A stretch of DNA of 64,000 bases from Gracilaria domingensis. Taxonomy: Eukaryota; Rhodophyta; Florideophyceae; Gracilariales; Gracilariaceae. The notes beneath the pieces are model-generated. The model was not told the DNA's origin and made no database searches. It was given only the letters and a program-made list of their open reading frames with translations. The stretch spans positions 124,001-188,000 of the forward strand of contig VCMS01000097.1 in assembly GCA_022539475.1 (NCBI GenBank), in the 5' to 3' direction. This document shows, piece by piece, positions 20,509 through 32,800 of this stretch; position 1 is the stretch's first letter, and each line of letters starts with the position of its first letter. A program made the position numbers and the translations under genes.

Positions 20509-22112
20509 AAGAGTCCAAAACAGGGTGTAAACGGGAGAAGGGTGAAGGAAAGGCAAAAAAGCGGGCAATGACTGTCCCAGTGTTGGCGATCGAAGAACTG
20601 GTGAAAGGAGGAGTGGACAGAATATATGCAAATTGGGCTTTGCAGTGCCGATACTTTCACTATTACTTCGTCTTGTTCAAGCGGCACTGTATCATGTTCT
20701 TTGAGGATCATATCACAGTAAAATCTGCCTTTCAAGATTTCATCTTAATACCTTCTGCGTAGTAACCCTAACACAAATTCATGCTGAATTTGAGGAAAGG
20801 GTATTAACTAACCCTTGCGTAAACTGTCTGATTTTGATCCTGAATGAGAAGCGTTCCTTGTCGTACGTCTGCACGTTGCCGGCCTACGAATGAAAAGTGA
20901 TGAAACCTGCAAATTCATAATGTACTGCAATCCAGGTTTAAGTAATCCTCCATTTAGAGACCCGTTTTTTTATGGTTAAAGGACTTCGTCGAGTGCAAGA
21001 AAGATATATGAAAGCACATGAGATATAATCAAGAACATGTATATCATTGCAACATAGGACATTCCGCGAATATCCGCGAACATGTTGACCACAACTTTGT
21101 GTAGCGACGAACATTCGGTTCTTCTTCGCGCGGATTTTTGTTGGCCGTGTTCTCTAAAGGATGTTAAAGCCTTTATACCAAAAGGTTTCTTTGTTATCTA
21201 TAGGTTCTCCGAAGGTCTTCATAATTGGCTCTTCACTTTAGAAATAAATTACAAGCTACACAAGCGAACATTCGTCATTTTTACGAACATGAGGAAATGA
21301 AACTCTTCACATTTCATGATCCTCTAAAGAAACAAGGCCATTTAGCACGGTATTTAACGAAGACGTTGGGTTGGTTCCCTTTATAAATGTGAGAAACGTT
21401 TCTTCTTTCCAAAAAAGGACATGAGGACATGAGCGAATCTTAGAGATAGGTAAAATGAAACTTTTACTTGTTATATACTGAATCTTTCGATGTCATGGGA
21501 GAGTTGAAGACGTAGAACATATCTGCAAATACAGTTCCATGTATGAATATGACAATTGAGATTAATCTGAAACCCTTCTCCTTGTACTTGCAATTGTCCT
21601 TCAAGAGAATTTCAAATGAGACTAATGCTTTTATTACAATCTGCACAGTTTTACGTCGAACATACGCGAATATTCGCGAATATTCGCGAATATTCGCGAA
21701 CATACTGAAGCTTTTCAAAAGCGCGACGACTCCTTGTAGTCTTTCTTGCACCTAAATTTCCATATATTAAAATATTTGTTTATTGTTGTCCTATAAACGC
21801 ATGTTAAAAGTCTTTCAGATATTTCATCAACAGAGCATCTCAAAACCATGGCAGTCAAAAACGTTTTTGAATTTGCGGAGTACATAGAAACGTTAATCAA
21901 TGTGGCAAGAAAAGAAGATCTGTACGTTGATGAGTACAATAAATGCTTCTCTTCTGATTAAAACGAGGACGCTCCAACAAAGCGGTGAAGACACAGGCGT
22001 AGATTGGTGAAAGTTGCGTGAGAAATGTTTTATAACCATTGCAGAAAGGAATGCCATTTATATCTCTTCTCGCTCTGCCTGATGTCAAAACATCTCCTAA
22101 AGTAACTTTGTC
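20509..22112. other. AT-rich region with 10-bp palindromic repeats
   Basis: Markedly AT-rich compared with its left neighbours. No supported gene. It contains the TTCGCGAATA array and a shorter related pair at 21061-21080. It may be the 5' part of the DDE transposon that follows. Confidence 0.4.
21661..21700. repeat. Four tandem 10-bp units, TATTCGCGAA
   Basis: Three exact TATTCGCGAA units (21671-21700) follow a variant CATACGCGAA unit (21661-21670). Two related units (ATTCCGCGAA, TATCCGCGAA) occur at 21061-21080 in the same orientation. Each unit contains the palindrome TTCGCGAA, so the array could bind a symmetric protein or be a transposon subterminal repeat. Confidence 0.9.
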
Positions 22113-23010
22113 ATGTCGGACATAAATTTTCAAGTGCTGAAAAGACAGGTTCTCCGAGAAGCATCAACCATTCTGGGACGTTCAGTAATGGCTATGAGCA
22201 AAACATCTTGTAGACGATTTAGGAGCATTTTTGGAGTTTCTTGCAAAGCGGTGGTACATCTTTGGATTCTTATTCACAACTATCCTCACTGTGAAGGAGA
22301 AATTAAGCATCTTTTGTCGGGCCTTATGTTCCTGAAAATGTATAATACTGAGCATGCAAATGCAATAATTTGTGGAGTAGATGAAAAGACTTTCAGAAAA
22401 TTGTCGTTTGCTATTGTTAAATCCCTTCGCAAATTTAAATTTGGTACGTTGTTCGCATGAGATACTTATAGAAATAATATCTAACATTCCGAAGATTACT
22501 TTCAAAAACCGTTTTTGCTCTACTACGTTTCATAATTGCTACATGAGTATCGATGGAGTCAATTTTGCTATTTGTGAGCCAAAGCCTTTTAGCAAAAATT
22601 GGTTTTCCCACAAGATTAATTCTGCTGGTGTAAGGGACGAAGTAGGAATAAGTTTATTCAAAGATGAAATATTATGGATCAATGGACCGTTTAGCTGTGG
22701 TGAAAATTCTGACAACAAAAAGTTTAGTTCAAACTTAAGCAACTGGTTATTACCAAATGAGTGTATAGTGACCGATAAAGGATACGAAGACGTGCAATGT
22801 ATCACTCCTAATTCTTTGTTACAAAATGCTAAAGAAATGCATCTGAAATTTCGCGCTCGACACGAAAAGTTGTATTCGCGGTTTAACCAATTTTCTGTCT
22901 TGGAACATCGTTTTCGGCAGAATCTTGGAAAACATTGTAACGTTTCGTTTGCAGTAGCAAACGTTATACAAATTGCGTTCATGACTGATAAAACTTTGAT
23001 GGCCGTTTGA
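22113..23010 (+). pseudogene. DDE transposase relic (Harbinger/DDE_Tnp_4-like)
   Basis: Two overlapping plus-strand frames (22113-22460 and 22381-23010) together show the family plan: an N-terminal helical region with a DEKTFRKLSF segment, then the catalytic domain with YMSIDGVNFAI (first Asp), EPKPFSKNWFSHK, WINGPFSCGE, ECIVTDKGYEDV (second Asp) and RARHEKLYSRFNQF (Glu). All three catalytic residues are present. The change of frame near 22440-22470 is most simply a frameshift. A 28-bp GT…AG stretch (22444-22471) would also restore the frame but is implausibly short for an intron. Terminal repeats were not identified. The element is AT-rich, like its surroundings. Confidence 0.78.
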
Positions 23011-23585
23011 TAATTTTCGTCGTAAAATTTGGAAAAAACTTTGCTTGCTGGAAACGATTGAGTAAATACAGATTTGTCTGTCGACTGTACTGATATGTTT
23101 TTTGGTGGTTTACGACTAAACGAAATAGTACGGAACACTACTTTCAACTTCGTACTTAGTGGTGAGAACATCTAGCAATATTAGCTTTTTGTCAGGGAGA
23201 TAACAAACAGATATAAGGAAGGGGTTTTTAACTTAATATTTTTCTTTTAGCTCGAAAACGTTTATGTTAAACAAAGATGTTCTTAAATTTTGCCATTCAA
23301 TAAAAAGTACTATTATACTTGTGAAAACATAGGTTTCTTTGGAAACGTTTTACGTTTATTGGGAATATTACTTGTCTTGCAGAACTGAATCCAGTCACAC
23401 TTAACATAGTGTTTTATGAACAACTTGAATTTTAGTATGTATACATATATATGTCGAAATGGTCAAATACGTATGCATAGCTATTTAAGAAACTTTCTGC
23501 CATTCCCGCAGGCTCCAGTTGACTCACAATTCTATGTATATGCTACGTAAACTTAGACAGCTTATAGTTTTACAAGTACGTGATT
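23011..23585. other. AT-rich intergenic DNA
   Basis: No gene recognised. It is probably the 3' part of the DDE transposon and flank up to the copia LTR. Confidence 0.4.
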
Positions 23586-23784
23586 TGTTCGGTGGGTTGT
23601 AGAGAAGACGGCGGATAGTTGCCTCCTTTACTCAAGTGCTGCTCGAGAAAGAGCACTTATATACACAAATATGTACTGTCAAAACCCTGCTAAAACCCAG
23701 TACTACGATGAAGACACATATGACAGGGAGCCTTACATTCTAACAATTCAAAGAGCCTGTAATCACTAAATATCTACGATGACA
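23586..23784 (-). repeat. 3' LTR of the copia element
   Basis: Begins TGTTCGG, ends GATGACA, and matches 39534-39732 over 199 bp with many transition differences. A TATATAAG-type TATA motif (minus strand) lies near 23660. Confidence 0.87.
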
Positions 23785-23873
23785 GCTCTCGATAAGTTGA
23801 CAATTCAGTTCAACTGCCAATCCATTCTGACAATTCACGGTCTGACGTTAGTTCCATCATCCCTCCCGAATTG

Positions 23874-26744
23874 TCAGCAATCCTGGAGACCAAGTGCGTT
23901 CTTCAACTCTATAAACCGTGCTTCCTTCAACGGTTTAGTCAAGATATCAGCAATCATTGAACTGGTGTTGCAATACGATATCTTAACCTCTCCCTTCTTG
24001 ACCGCCTCCAAAACGTAATGAAAGCGAATATCCACATACTTAGCCCTCTTCTGACCGTTAGACCAGTAGATAGCTCCAGAGCTGTCCTCGTTAATTACTG
24101 TCGGTTCTTTCTGTGCGAATTCAAGTTCATCGAGTAGTCTCCTTATCCAGATCACTTGCCTAACGCAGTCAGACAATGATATGAACTCAGCTTCTGAAGT
24201 CGACAACGCAATGCTTTTCTGCTTCAGAGTCCTCCAGGTAACCAGGCTGTTACCGAGAAGAATTGCATACCCAGTGATTGACTTCCTATCCACAGTGTCA
24301 CGGGCCCAGTCGCTATCACAAAATGCTGTTAGCACCAGCCCTTTCGGTTCCGATGCATAAGGCACTCCAGTCGAGCATGAACCACGCAGATAGCGGAGTA
24401 ATCTCTTCACGGCAACAAAGTCTTGGGACGTCGCGCGTAACAGTCTACGACTCAAGATATTGACAGCAATCGAAATATCCGGGCGGGTCCGAGACGATAG
24501 GTAGAGAAGTGACCCAATGATCTCTCGGAAGAAAGTCTGATCTTCACCCGGTAGGGGCTGCAAGTCAGGAGTGGATTTCACAGGTACCATAGGTGTCTTT
24601 GCCGGATTTACCTGGGCCATTCCCGTGTCACGCAGCAATCTCTCAGTGAAGCCAGCCTGGTGGAGTACAATACCGCTCTCTGTTTGTTCAAAATGCACAC
24701 CAAGGAAGGATTGCACCTTTCCCAAGTCTGTCATCACAAAAATGCCCTGCAATTCCTTCTTGGCCATGGTCACTGACTCCTCATCTTTAGTGACTACGAG
24801 TACATCATCGACATAAACTGCGAACAATGTTAAGCCCCAGGACGTGGTCTTCACAAAGACACATTCATTAGAGCGGATGGATTGGTATCCGATACCGCGA
24901 AAGGCAGCCTTCCACGTTTGGGCCCATATGCGGTTTGAGTTCTTCAACCCGTATAGTGTACGCCAGAGTCGCAGTACCTCACCGTCCTTCAGGCCAAGGT
25001 CAACACCTTTCGGGAGCATCATGTAGATGCGCTCCTCGGGGCCCAGTTGGCCATTCAACAATGCTGACTTTACATCCATTTGGTGCGCAGTAAACCCAAG
25101 CTTCACGACAATATCCAGGACGATCCTGACACACTGGAAGTCTATCACCGGAGCAAAAAGATTCTCGAACTGTCCCTGCTCGCAGCCTTTAGCAACCAGC
25201 CTCGCTTTGAATTTGTCGAGCGTCTCGTCGGCAAGTGTCTTCTTCACAAAAACAAACTTCGAGTGGATGGACTTCTCTCCAGAGGGAAGCTGCAATTTCT
25301 CCCAAGTCCCAAGCCCACGTAGAGTCTCCAGTTCAGCATCAATCGCGGCACGCCAGTGTTCTGCGTCCTCGGAATTCAGTTCTTCGCTCGCAGTGCTCGG
25401 TACATTCTCACCAAGTTTCCCTTCCTTTATCCGCGTTAAGGCAATTCTTGAAGCACCATAACGGTCTGGGGCTCTTCGCTCACGTTCTAGGTATCTTTTG
25501 ATGGGATAATGCGTAACAAATTCAAGTTCAGACTCAGTAAGTTCTCGAGATCCAGTGCCTTGTGCTCCCACATTACCATGTATCTCCTGGTGTGTCACGT
25601 TCTGCACTGCATTCTGTTGTACCTCAGTTCCTGGTCCGGAACCATTGGGGTCTTCTAGAGAGGTAGCATCCGGGGCGGGTTCTGCGTCTATCGTGTCTTC
25701 AACTGTGCCGTTACTGTGGGCATCCTGACTGCCATCAACCTCAGCAAGGGGGTTAATTCTAGTGCCTAGGCGGAAGAGTTCACGTCCATGGAACTTAAAC
25801 TCGTTAAAGATAACGTGTCGTGCCTTCATGATTCTCCCAGTGTCAATCTGGTATACCCTGCAATTCCTGTGTGGTAAACATCTCATAAGGATTCCTCTTG
25901 TAGCTTTAGGCTCCAGCTTCGATCTCTTCGGAGAGTGTAGCCAAACTTCACATCCAAAGATCCTCAAGTGGCTAATGAACGGTCTATGCCCCGTTACTAC
26001 CTCGATTGGCGTCCGCCCGCCATTTCTATCAGCTCCAGTATGATTTCGAAGCATAAGAGCAGTCATCAGGGGCTCACCCCAAAACTTGGGTGGGAGACCT
26101 GCGTGGCTCAGCATGGTACGGACCATGTCTAGTACGGTCCTGTTTAGCCTTTCTGCCCCTCCATCCTGTTGTGGCGTGTATGGCGCGGAGGATGTCCATT
26201 CGATACCGAATTCTCTCGAATACCTGTGCATGCCGACATATTCTGGCCCATTATCACAGTGGAGTGATTGTATAACACATCGGTAACGCCGTTCAAAGTA
26301 CTTATGGAACTCTTGGAAGGCCCGAAAGGTGTCACTACTATTTCGCAAAAGTGCAACTCTCTTGTATCCTGACCTTCCATCCATAAACGTGATAAAATAC
26401 TTCTTCCCTCCCATGCTCATTGTCCGCAATGGCCCACAGATATCGGAATATATGATTTCCTCTATCTCGAGGGCGGCGAAAGAACTTGCTTGCAGATGTA
26501 GCTTCGACATTTTCCCTTCTGTGCATGGTATGCACTTCGTTCCTACATCGGGTTTTGAGTGGAGATCCAAGCCCGAAACAACGTCATTGGTATTCATTGT
26601 CTGAATCCTCTTCCTGTCACCGTGGCCAAAGCGTTGATGCCATAATTCTAGGCCTCTAACACCGTTCATGATTGCTGTCGGGGCAGAATGGGTGTTCGTG
26701 GAAATTTGAAGAGTCCCATGGAGTTCGTATAAGCCCTGGCACAC
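23874..26744 (-). CDS. Copia pol region (integrase, RT, RNase H)
   Basis: A 956-aa open frame. In order: a GAG-pre-integrase zinc region (LWHQRFGHGDRKRI … CIPCTEGK); the integrase core with YSDICGPL, HCDNGPEY and TPQQDGGAERLNRT; a linker; then a copia reverse transcriptase (KARLVAKGCEQ, MDVKSALLNG, LYGLKNSNRIWAQ, the FAVYVDDVLVV active site); and RNase H (AFCDSDWARD, SLVTWRTLKQKSIALSTSEAEF). The integrase-before-RT order defines Ty1/copia. The upstream gag and protease lie beyond the nested gypsy element. Confidence 0.93.
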   Translation of the reverse strand: MCQGLYELHGTLQISTNTHSAPTAIMNGVRGLELWHQRFGHGDRKRIQTMNTNDVVSGLDLHSKPDVGTKCIPCTEGKMSKLHLQASSFAALEIEEIIYSDICGPLRTMSMGGKKYFITFMDGRSGYKRVALLRNSSDTFRAFQEFHKYFERRYRCVIQSLHCDNGPEYVGMHRYSREFGIEWTSSAPYTPQQDGGAERLNRTVLDMVRTMLSHAGLPPKFWGEPLMTALMLRNHTGADRNGGRTPIEVVTGHRPFISHLRIFGCEVWLHSPKRSKLEPKATRGILMRCLPHRNCRVYQIDTGRIMKARHVIFNEFKFHGRELFRLGTRINPLAEVDGSQDAHSNGTVEDTIDAEPAPDATSLEDPNGSGPGTEVQQNAVQNVTHQEIHGNVGAQGTGSRELTESELEFVTHYPIKRYLERERRAPDRYGASRIALTRIKEGKLGENVPSTASEELNSEDAEHWRAAIDAELETLRGLGTWEKLQLPSGEKSIHSKFVFVKKTLADETLDKFKARLVAKGCEQGQFENLFAPVIDFQCVRIVLDIVVKLGFTAHQMDVKSALLNGQLGPEERIYMMLPKGVDLGLKDGEVLRLWRTLYGLKNSNRIWAQTWKAAFRGIGYQSIRSNECVFVKTTSWGLTLFAVYVDDVLVVTKDEESVTMAKKELQGIFVMTDLGKVQSFLGVHFEQTESGIVLHQAGFTERLLRDTGMAQVNPAKTPMVPVKSTPDLQPLPGEDQTFFREIIGSLLYLSSRTRPDISIAVNILSRRLLRATSQDFVAVKRLLRYLRGSCSTGVPYASEPKGLVLTAFCDSDWARDTVDRKSITGYAILLGNSLVTWRTLKQKSIALSTSEAEFISLSDCVRQVIWIRRLLDELEFAQKEPTVINEDSSGAIYWSNGQKRAKYVDIRFHYVLEAVKKGEVKISYCNTSSMIADILTKPLKEARFIELKNALGLQDC

Positions 26745-26759
26745 TTCCGAGATAGTGAC

Positions 26760-27652
26760 TGTGGAGCAATCCCAGGAAAGGAAAAGCTACCGAGGCAGTT
26801 CGAATCCCCGCTCTCAAGACAGGTTGGTGCAGCGACAGTGCACCCCGTATCCTCCAGTGTGGGTGTAAATCCACGAGGACTTCAGGCTATACCACAGGGT
26901 TGAGGAAGAATGCCCGAACGGGAAAAAGCGCCAGAAAAAGCGGACACAGTAGTGTAGATCGTTGGTGACCAATGACGGTATCTGTAGCCAAATGTAGACA
27001 TCCAAGGGTGGAACAACCAAATAGAAATAGGCGGTAATGAACCAAACCAATGGCAAAAACAAAAGAAAGAACGAAGACAAACCCAAGTACTGGGGCGGAG
27101 AGAAAGTACTGGTCGGTAAACAAATATATGTGCACTCCACGAGTCACAAGGAAAACAAAAGAAAAACAAGACCAATGATGGTATGCACTGCGGGCACTCT
27201 CCTGGGTGGAGGCGGGGGATAACTAGACCGTGCTGCGGCAACTCGCTCCGCTAGGAGTTGGAGTCGTCGCGCAGGCGAAATAGTTAGAGCCGCACACCGG
27301 GTTACCTTTACTAGGTTGGTGATGGCGGTGAGCCATCACCTGAGTAGTAGAATTAGCGGCCCTGTAGAGGGTTATTAAAAAGATTAAATAATAGATTAAT
27401 CTAGCACCTCATGTGCACCTCCCATCCCGGGCAGTACTGACAGTGTCGGACCAAAACCCACGGGGTATTTCTAGAAATTATGAAAGGATTCACTCCATCC
27501 AAACAACCAAATATTGGTACACATGTGCGCATTACGGATCCGGATCCACGTCATCGTGCTACTTATAACCTCCAGTTTCCCGTCGAGGGGCGTCTCATTA
27601 AGTTATGATTGCCACTACCGAAACGGTAACCCTGAGGAGGGTTTGCTCTACA
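26760..27652 (-). repeat. 3' LTR of the nested gypsy element
   Basis: About 893 bp, TG…CTACA, about 97 percent identical by eye to 37488-38380. It contains a GGTGATGGC…GCCATCACC hairpin near 27320-27342. Confidence 0.9.
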
Positions 27653-27730
27653 CATCCCCCTTCTCTATAGGAAACCACCCTGGTTGACGACGAGTTCCGT
27701 GACGGAAATCAGTATAAATATCCGACCGCG

Positions 27731-29410
27731 ATGGCGGGTTCCGAACTCTCGGCTTCCATAGATCCACACTCGGATATCTCGCCAGTCTCTCCAGACTTCT
27801 CGAACTCGAGTGTACCTATACCTTTCCTTGTTTCTCCTCCGAAATCTCCGATGTCGGAAAGCAATTCTAACCAACAGATTCCTCCGTCTTCCGGACAGCA
27901 GACTCCGTCCGCAGCGGGATCTTCCCAGAATACTGGACCTTCCCCTGGTGCGGGGCTTTCAAATCTCCTGACGGGTCAGATTCATAAGGGTTTCCGTTCG
28001 GTTCCTCTGCCTCCAACCGTACCTCTTGGTCAAGCCCTGGACGTGGGCGCGTGGAGCGCATCCGATCCTATGCCGATCGTGCCAGCACTTCCAACTTGGA
28101 TTCCGCGTAGCGTACTGATCAACCGTGATCCATTGCGGAACCCCCGATTGTATTCCCGGACACCTTGGTTCCATACCGTAGCGGTAAATGACGCCGCATT
28201 GTTGGACTCGTATGCCGAGAATGGTGTACTCCCTGGTGACCTTCCAGTTGCGGTTGTCCAGTCGTGGGATTGGCACGTGCGCGTAGCGATACCTCTTGGT
28301 CATCTCCGTGTGAGACATGGTCAGACTCGTGAGGACGCGAGAAGTAACATGGCGAGAATCGCATACCAACGCTTGGTCCGTACCCATGGTAATACCCTCA
28401 TTCCACCCGAGTACGGGTTCGATGTTGCCATCTTCCGAACTCGCGGAGAAGAGTCTTGCGGTGCCAACTTGGCTGCCCTCGCGTGGACTATCCAACAGTT
28501 TGATGGATTAGCGCGACCGGTTGTCCGTGAGGAATTGTTGTGCTGGGAGCGACCGTGGCCTCGCGCCGAGTTGCGGTATATGCGAAGCAAGCCGCGAGGC
28601 GATTACTTGCATGACCGCGTCCGGTATGAGCGCAAGGCTCGTTCCGAATTCGGATTCTTGGTTCCTTACCAGAACGTGGAAGCTCGAGCGATCGCAGCGC
28701 GATTACTTCATGGACGTTATCCAGCCCTGCCCGATTGGTGGGGTATGGTGGAAGTTCCTCGTGGATATCTCCCAGAGTTGCCTCCATGCTTGACCTACCT
28801 AGGTTCGAAGCTCTTGGCCAACCGACATAGCGGTTACTGGTCCGTGTTCCTTACCGAATGGATTGCCCGTGTGGCCGTGTTCCTCCCATGGGAAGCGCAT
28901 GACCAATGCCGAATCTGGTATCTTCCGATGGCACTACGGAACAATCTTCGTAAGCTCGACCTGCGAGTTTCCCTTGGGGGTGAGTACAACTTGGAAGAAC
29001 TCAGATACTTGGTCGATTTCATTGACAGCGTGAATCGGGACACCATGCCTTATAACCAGCGTGGTGGTGGCGAGCCTATGGTCTTCGACCGTTCTCCAGG
29101 ACGCAGGAGTTACCGAGCCGTGATTTCGTCTATTACAATCCCTACGAAGGCGTGCTGTGTTTGCCTGCTCAGGCTGCGGCCATTCGAGACGCACCACATA
29201 TCATTCCTCATGGACACCAGAGACGCTATGTCGATGCTGACGAGTTCGCACTGCCGGCCGACCTCGACGATCCAATGATGGACCACGACGAAGTGGGCGT
29301 TGACCAAGATGGTGGAATGGGCGCTCCGGGTGCGGACTTTGGTTATAACCCAGCTATGGGAAATCCCGTGATGGCTGACCAGGAGCGGTTACCATCCGCC
29401 AGTTCCTGAC
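27731..29410 (+). CDS. Extra ORF antisense to gag-pol in the gypsy element
   Basis: A long plus-strand coding region starts about 80 bp inside the left LTR. It opens with ~100 Ser/Pro-rich residues. A folded-looking, Arg/Trp/Tyr-rich region follows (PTWIPRSVLINRDP, SWDWHVRVAIPLGH, LLCWERPWPRAELRYM, VFLTEWIARVAVFLPW), then an acidic tail. The main frame is 515 aa, with about one break near its end. I recognise no domain and no clear transmembrane or envelope signature. It lies in the space between integrase/chromodomain and the 3' LTR, where some plant gypsy elements carry additional antisense ORFs. Its long open frame in an element whose pol is broken suggests it was recently constrained or belongs to the family's normal gene set. 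Confidence 0.6.
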
Positions 29411-29878
29411 CTCAATGGGTGTGAACATTCCTGGGAACGTTTCCACGACGGAAGAATTACGCGCATTCGCGGCGCAGTACTTCCAATCATGGAGAACTTC
29501 CTTTGTGGGATGCTCGGGAACGCTTGGCGTTGATCCACTACATGACCTGAATGATAGGTAAACGAAATAAACAAACCAACAACTAGTGGTAAACTTCTGA
29601 TAAGTCCTCTCTGCTTATTCTTCATAGATCATCTTCTTCTTCTTCCTTGAATCTTCATAATGACCGTTATCGGTAAATCTTCTATTCAACCGTTTGTCGG
29701 TAATCTTCATGACAGTAATTGGTAAACCATTCCATGGTAACTATCCTTCAACTTCATTCGCAAGTTCATCTTCTTCTTCTCTTCATAGAGGAACTAGTTA
29801 GTTTAAGTTTTCCTTCCTCTCCTTGTCGAGCAACTAGAGTTCCTTTCGCGGGCTACGCGCGTCATCGCTACGGTAGCG

Positions 29879-32800
29879 TCACCCAGTTTGGGCTTCGCCG
29901 ATGTTGGGCGGTAGCGGTGTACCGGTGCGTCGGTGATAGCGAACAATGAAAGACCTAGGCAGGTGTCTCACAGGTTCGTGGGTGTCTTCCGATGACGGAA
30001 ATCCATACCATCGCACGCGATAAAGCCACTTTCTATTTGGGGCTTGTTCATGATTCACGAGTTTCTCCACAACGTACTCACTTCGATACACCGCTTGGTC
30101 GGTCGTTGAATTCACCATGCTGTCTCCTGACGGAGTTCCCAAGATGATGCGGGTATAATAGTCCAGCCCTGATGGTGTATTGACTCCTTCAAAAACTAGC
30201 AGTGGTTCCACAATTAAGCATCGATGTGTCGAGTCAACCGTCGTGTTGTATGGTAACCACAAGTGCAAATTAGCCAAACGATGTATTCCTTGAAAGAAGG
30301 CGACGAACTGATCGTCACAGGCTAAATTTCATACGAATTAGACAACGTAGTGCGAAGCTATCGCATTTCGAACACGAGTATTCCTGTCGATATCACGGGA
30401 GTTGACTGTTCTGACGGTGGAGCTCGGCGGTTGCGCGCCGTGCTGTCTGCAAGTGCAAAGCAATTCCAGTGGTTGGAACACCAGACACGTGGCTCTGTGC
30501 AACTGATTACTATTGGGGGAACAACTGCCAAGTGGCCATGTGCACTTCCAAACATTCCTGCTGTGCAACACTATCTGATTGGTTGGTCTATTTTTCCACG
30601 TGGAATTGTGCAACCCATTTTCATTGGTAGTGCACTCAATCCTCATCGGACATGATTTCTGACACGTGGGGGTGTGCAAACGAAATCCAATGCTTGGGCA
30701 ACACACCAAGTGTCCTTGTGCCACGCCGCTCGTTGGGGTGGCTAACGGCGGCACCGTAATGCATTAAAACATGCCAAAATTGGCCGTTTTCCATTGCGCA
30801 ATGCGCTTTTTCCAAACGAACAAGACTGTTCAACAATAGTCGGTTGAAAACCCTTTGTTAGGTACTGTAATCGTCGCTCAAGCGGGATAAAACGCCGTGT
30901 CGCAATTCCTGACGCTGGAGCGTAGTGATCGAGAGGACATGTGCTCTGTGCGTGTGCTGAGTCTCCCACGAGGGTTTGCTCCGTAGCATTATGCACAACC
31001 TGAACAAGGTAGACTTTGGTGAAGTCATCGCGGTAAGCGACAAGCCAGGGTCTGCGGACACAGTCTTCGTGGTCGACGAACGATTCCTAACGGAAGTGAC
31101 CAATTGGTTCTGAGGATTTCCACGCTGCGGCAACTCATCGCCGCGAGATGCGGGGCTCGGTAGCGAGGACGAAACAACGTCATGCGTCTCTTCCCCCTTC
31201 TCAGTCTGAGATACCGATGCGGTAACAATCTCGGGTGGTGGGGTTACACGGGCGGGTGGATCCACAGGATTCTCTAATAGAGTAGATGAAGAATTAGCAG
31301 ACTCCTGCGGCAAATCAGTTAAGCCTCGATCCGGATGCGGAACTGTAGCGGGCCGTGGCGGCGAGGTAGCTTCAGTTTCACTTGAATTACCCTGTGGAGG
31401 TAGCGTGATAGTTTCCACAGTAGGATTGGGAGCAACAGTGACGCGATCGCGTCAGAGCCGTTCATGAAGGCCATTGATATCCAGTACGACAGTGCCCGTT
31501 GCGGTGGAAATTACCTTATAAGGTCCCTCAGAAATAGGAGAGAGTTCGTGCTTTGGTTCCTTTTCAGGATTGTATTATTCTTTACGGACAAAAACAAGGT
31601 CGCCAGGATTAAGAACCGAGGGTAACGGTGTACGAATTTGCTTGTCAAAGTTAGCCTTGTAGGCAGCTTGTGCTTTAGACATAGCTTTCCGAGCGACCGG
31701 AACTATCTTTTCTAACCAAGCCTTCCAGGTATCCCGATATGACTGGTGTGAAGGGAACGTGCCCAACTTGGGTTGAGACTCGATAGCGACCGGAGGCGGT
31801 ATCCTCGATAGTAAGAGCTCAAACGGAGATAAACCGGTGACGCGGTGAACCTGTGTACTGTATGCATACGTAATAGCGTCTGTGAATAAGTCCCAATTCT
31901 TATGGTGATCCGATACGTAGGATCGTAATGCATTAAGCATCGTACGGTTGAACCGTTCAACTTGAACGTTCCCTTGGGGATGATAAGTAGTGCTAAACAG
32001 ATTCCTGACATCAAGGATACGGCAGACGTCTTGAAAGAATTTCGAAGCGAATTGTCCTCCATTGTCGGATAGAACCTGAACAGGTGGGCCGTAGACAAAA
32101 ATCCAATGCTGGACGAACGCTTGCGCTATCGTCGTTGCAGTGATTGTCCTTAAAGGAACTGTACGAACCAATTTGGAAAACCAGTCGGTAATAACCAGAA
32201 GAAGACGATGACCACGAGAAGTACGGAGTAGCGGTCCAAGAATGTCAATCGCTACGAACTCCAGCGGAGCCCTTGCAGGAAAAAGCGTGAGCTTCTTCGA
32301 GTATTTCCGGAGACGGACATTGTTTTTTGAGCATTCCGTACAACCACGATGAACTGCGTAGCAGTCTATCGCCATTTCGGGCCAATAGAAATCTCTGCGT
32401 AGAGTCAAATACAACTTCCTTTCACCAGGATGAGCACCCAGTTTCACATAATGTGACAAATGTAACACTCTCTGTTGTAGAGTATGAGGTACCACAATCT
32501 GTGGATGTTCCTTATTAACGGAACGAACCAAATAACCTTGGTCATTCATAGCGAACGGAATCTGAAAACCTCCATTGAGGCGAGAGCGTATCTGCGTATA
32601 GAATGGATCGGACATCTGCTCTCTGATCATCTCCTCAGTGATAATATGCGCAAAAGAACCCGACGGGAGTTCCGTGGATTCGGTAACGAATAAATCGTCA
32701 CACATTTCGTCGTCTATCGTCTCGATCAAACCATCCTTGGTCATAACCATAAAACACGGTATCTCCAAGTCTTCCGTGGCGGACGTATAAGCGTTAGTCC

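Noticed and set aside
22444-22471. 28-bp intron in the DDE transposase
   Set aside because: It restores the frame, but one in three random GT…AG pairs would. 28 bp is below credible spliceosomal sizes, so a frameshift is simpler.
22539-23171. 210-aa minus-strand ORF
   Set aside because: Antisense shadow of the DDE transposase catalytic domain.
26796-26812. tRNA-like B box (GTTCGAATCCC) in the gypsy LTR, also at 37524
   Set aside because: No A box at the right distance, no cloverleaf and no acceptor stem. It is part of the LTR.
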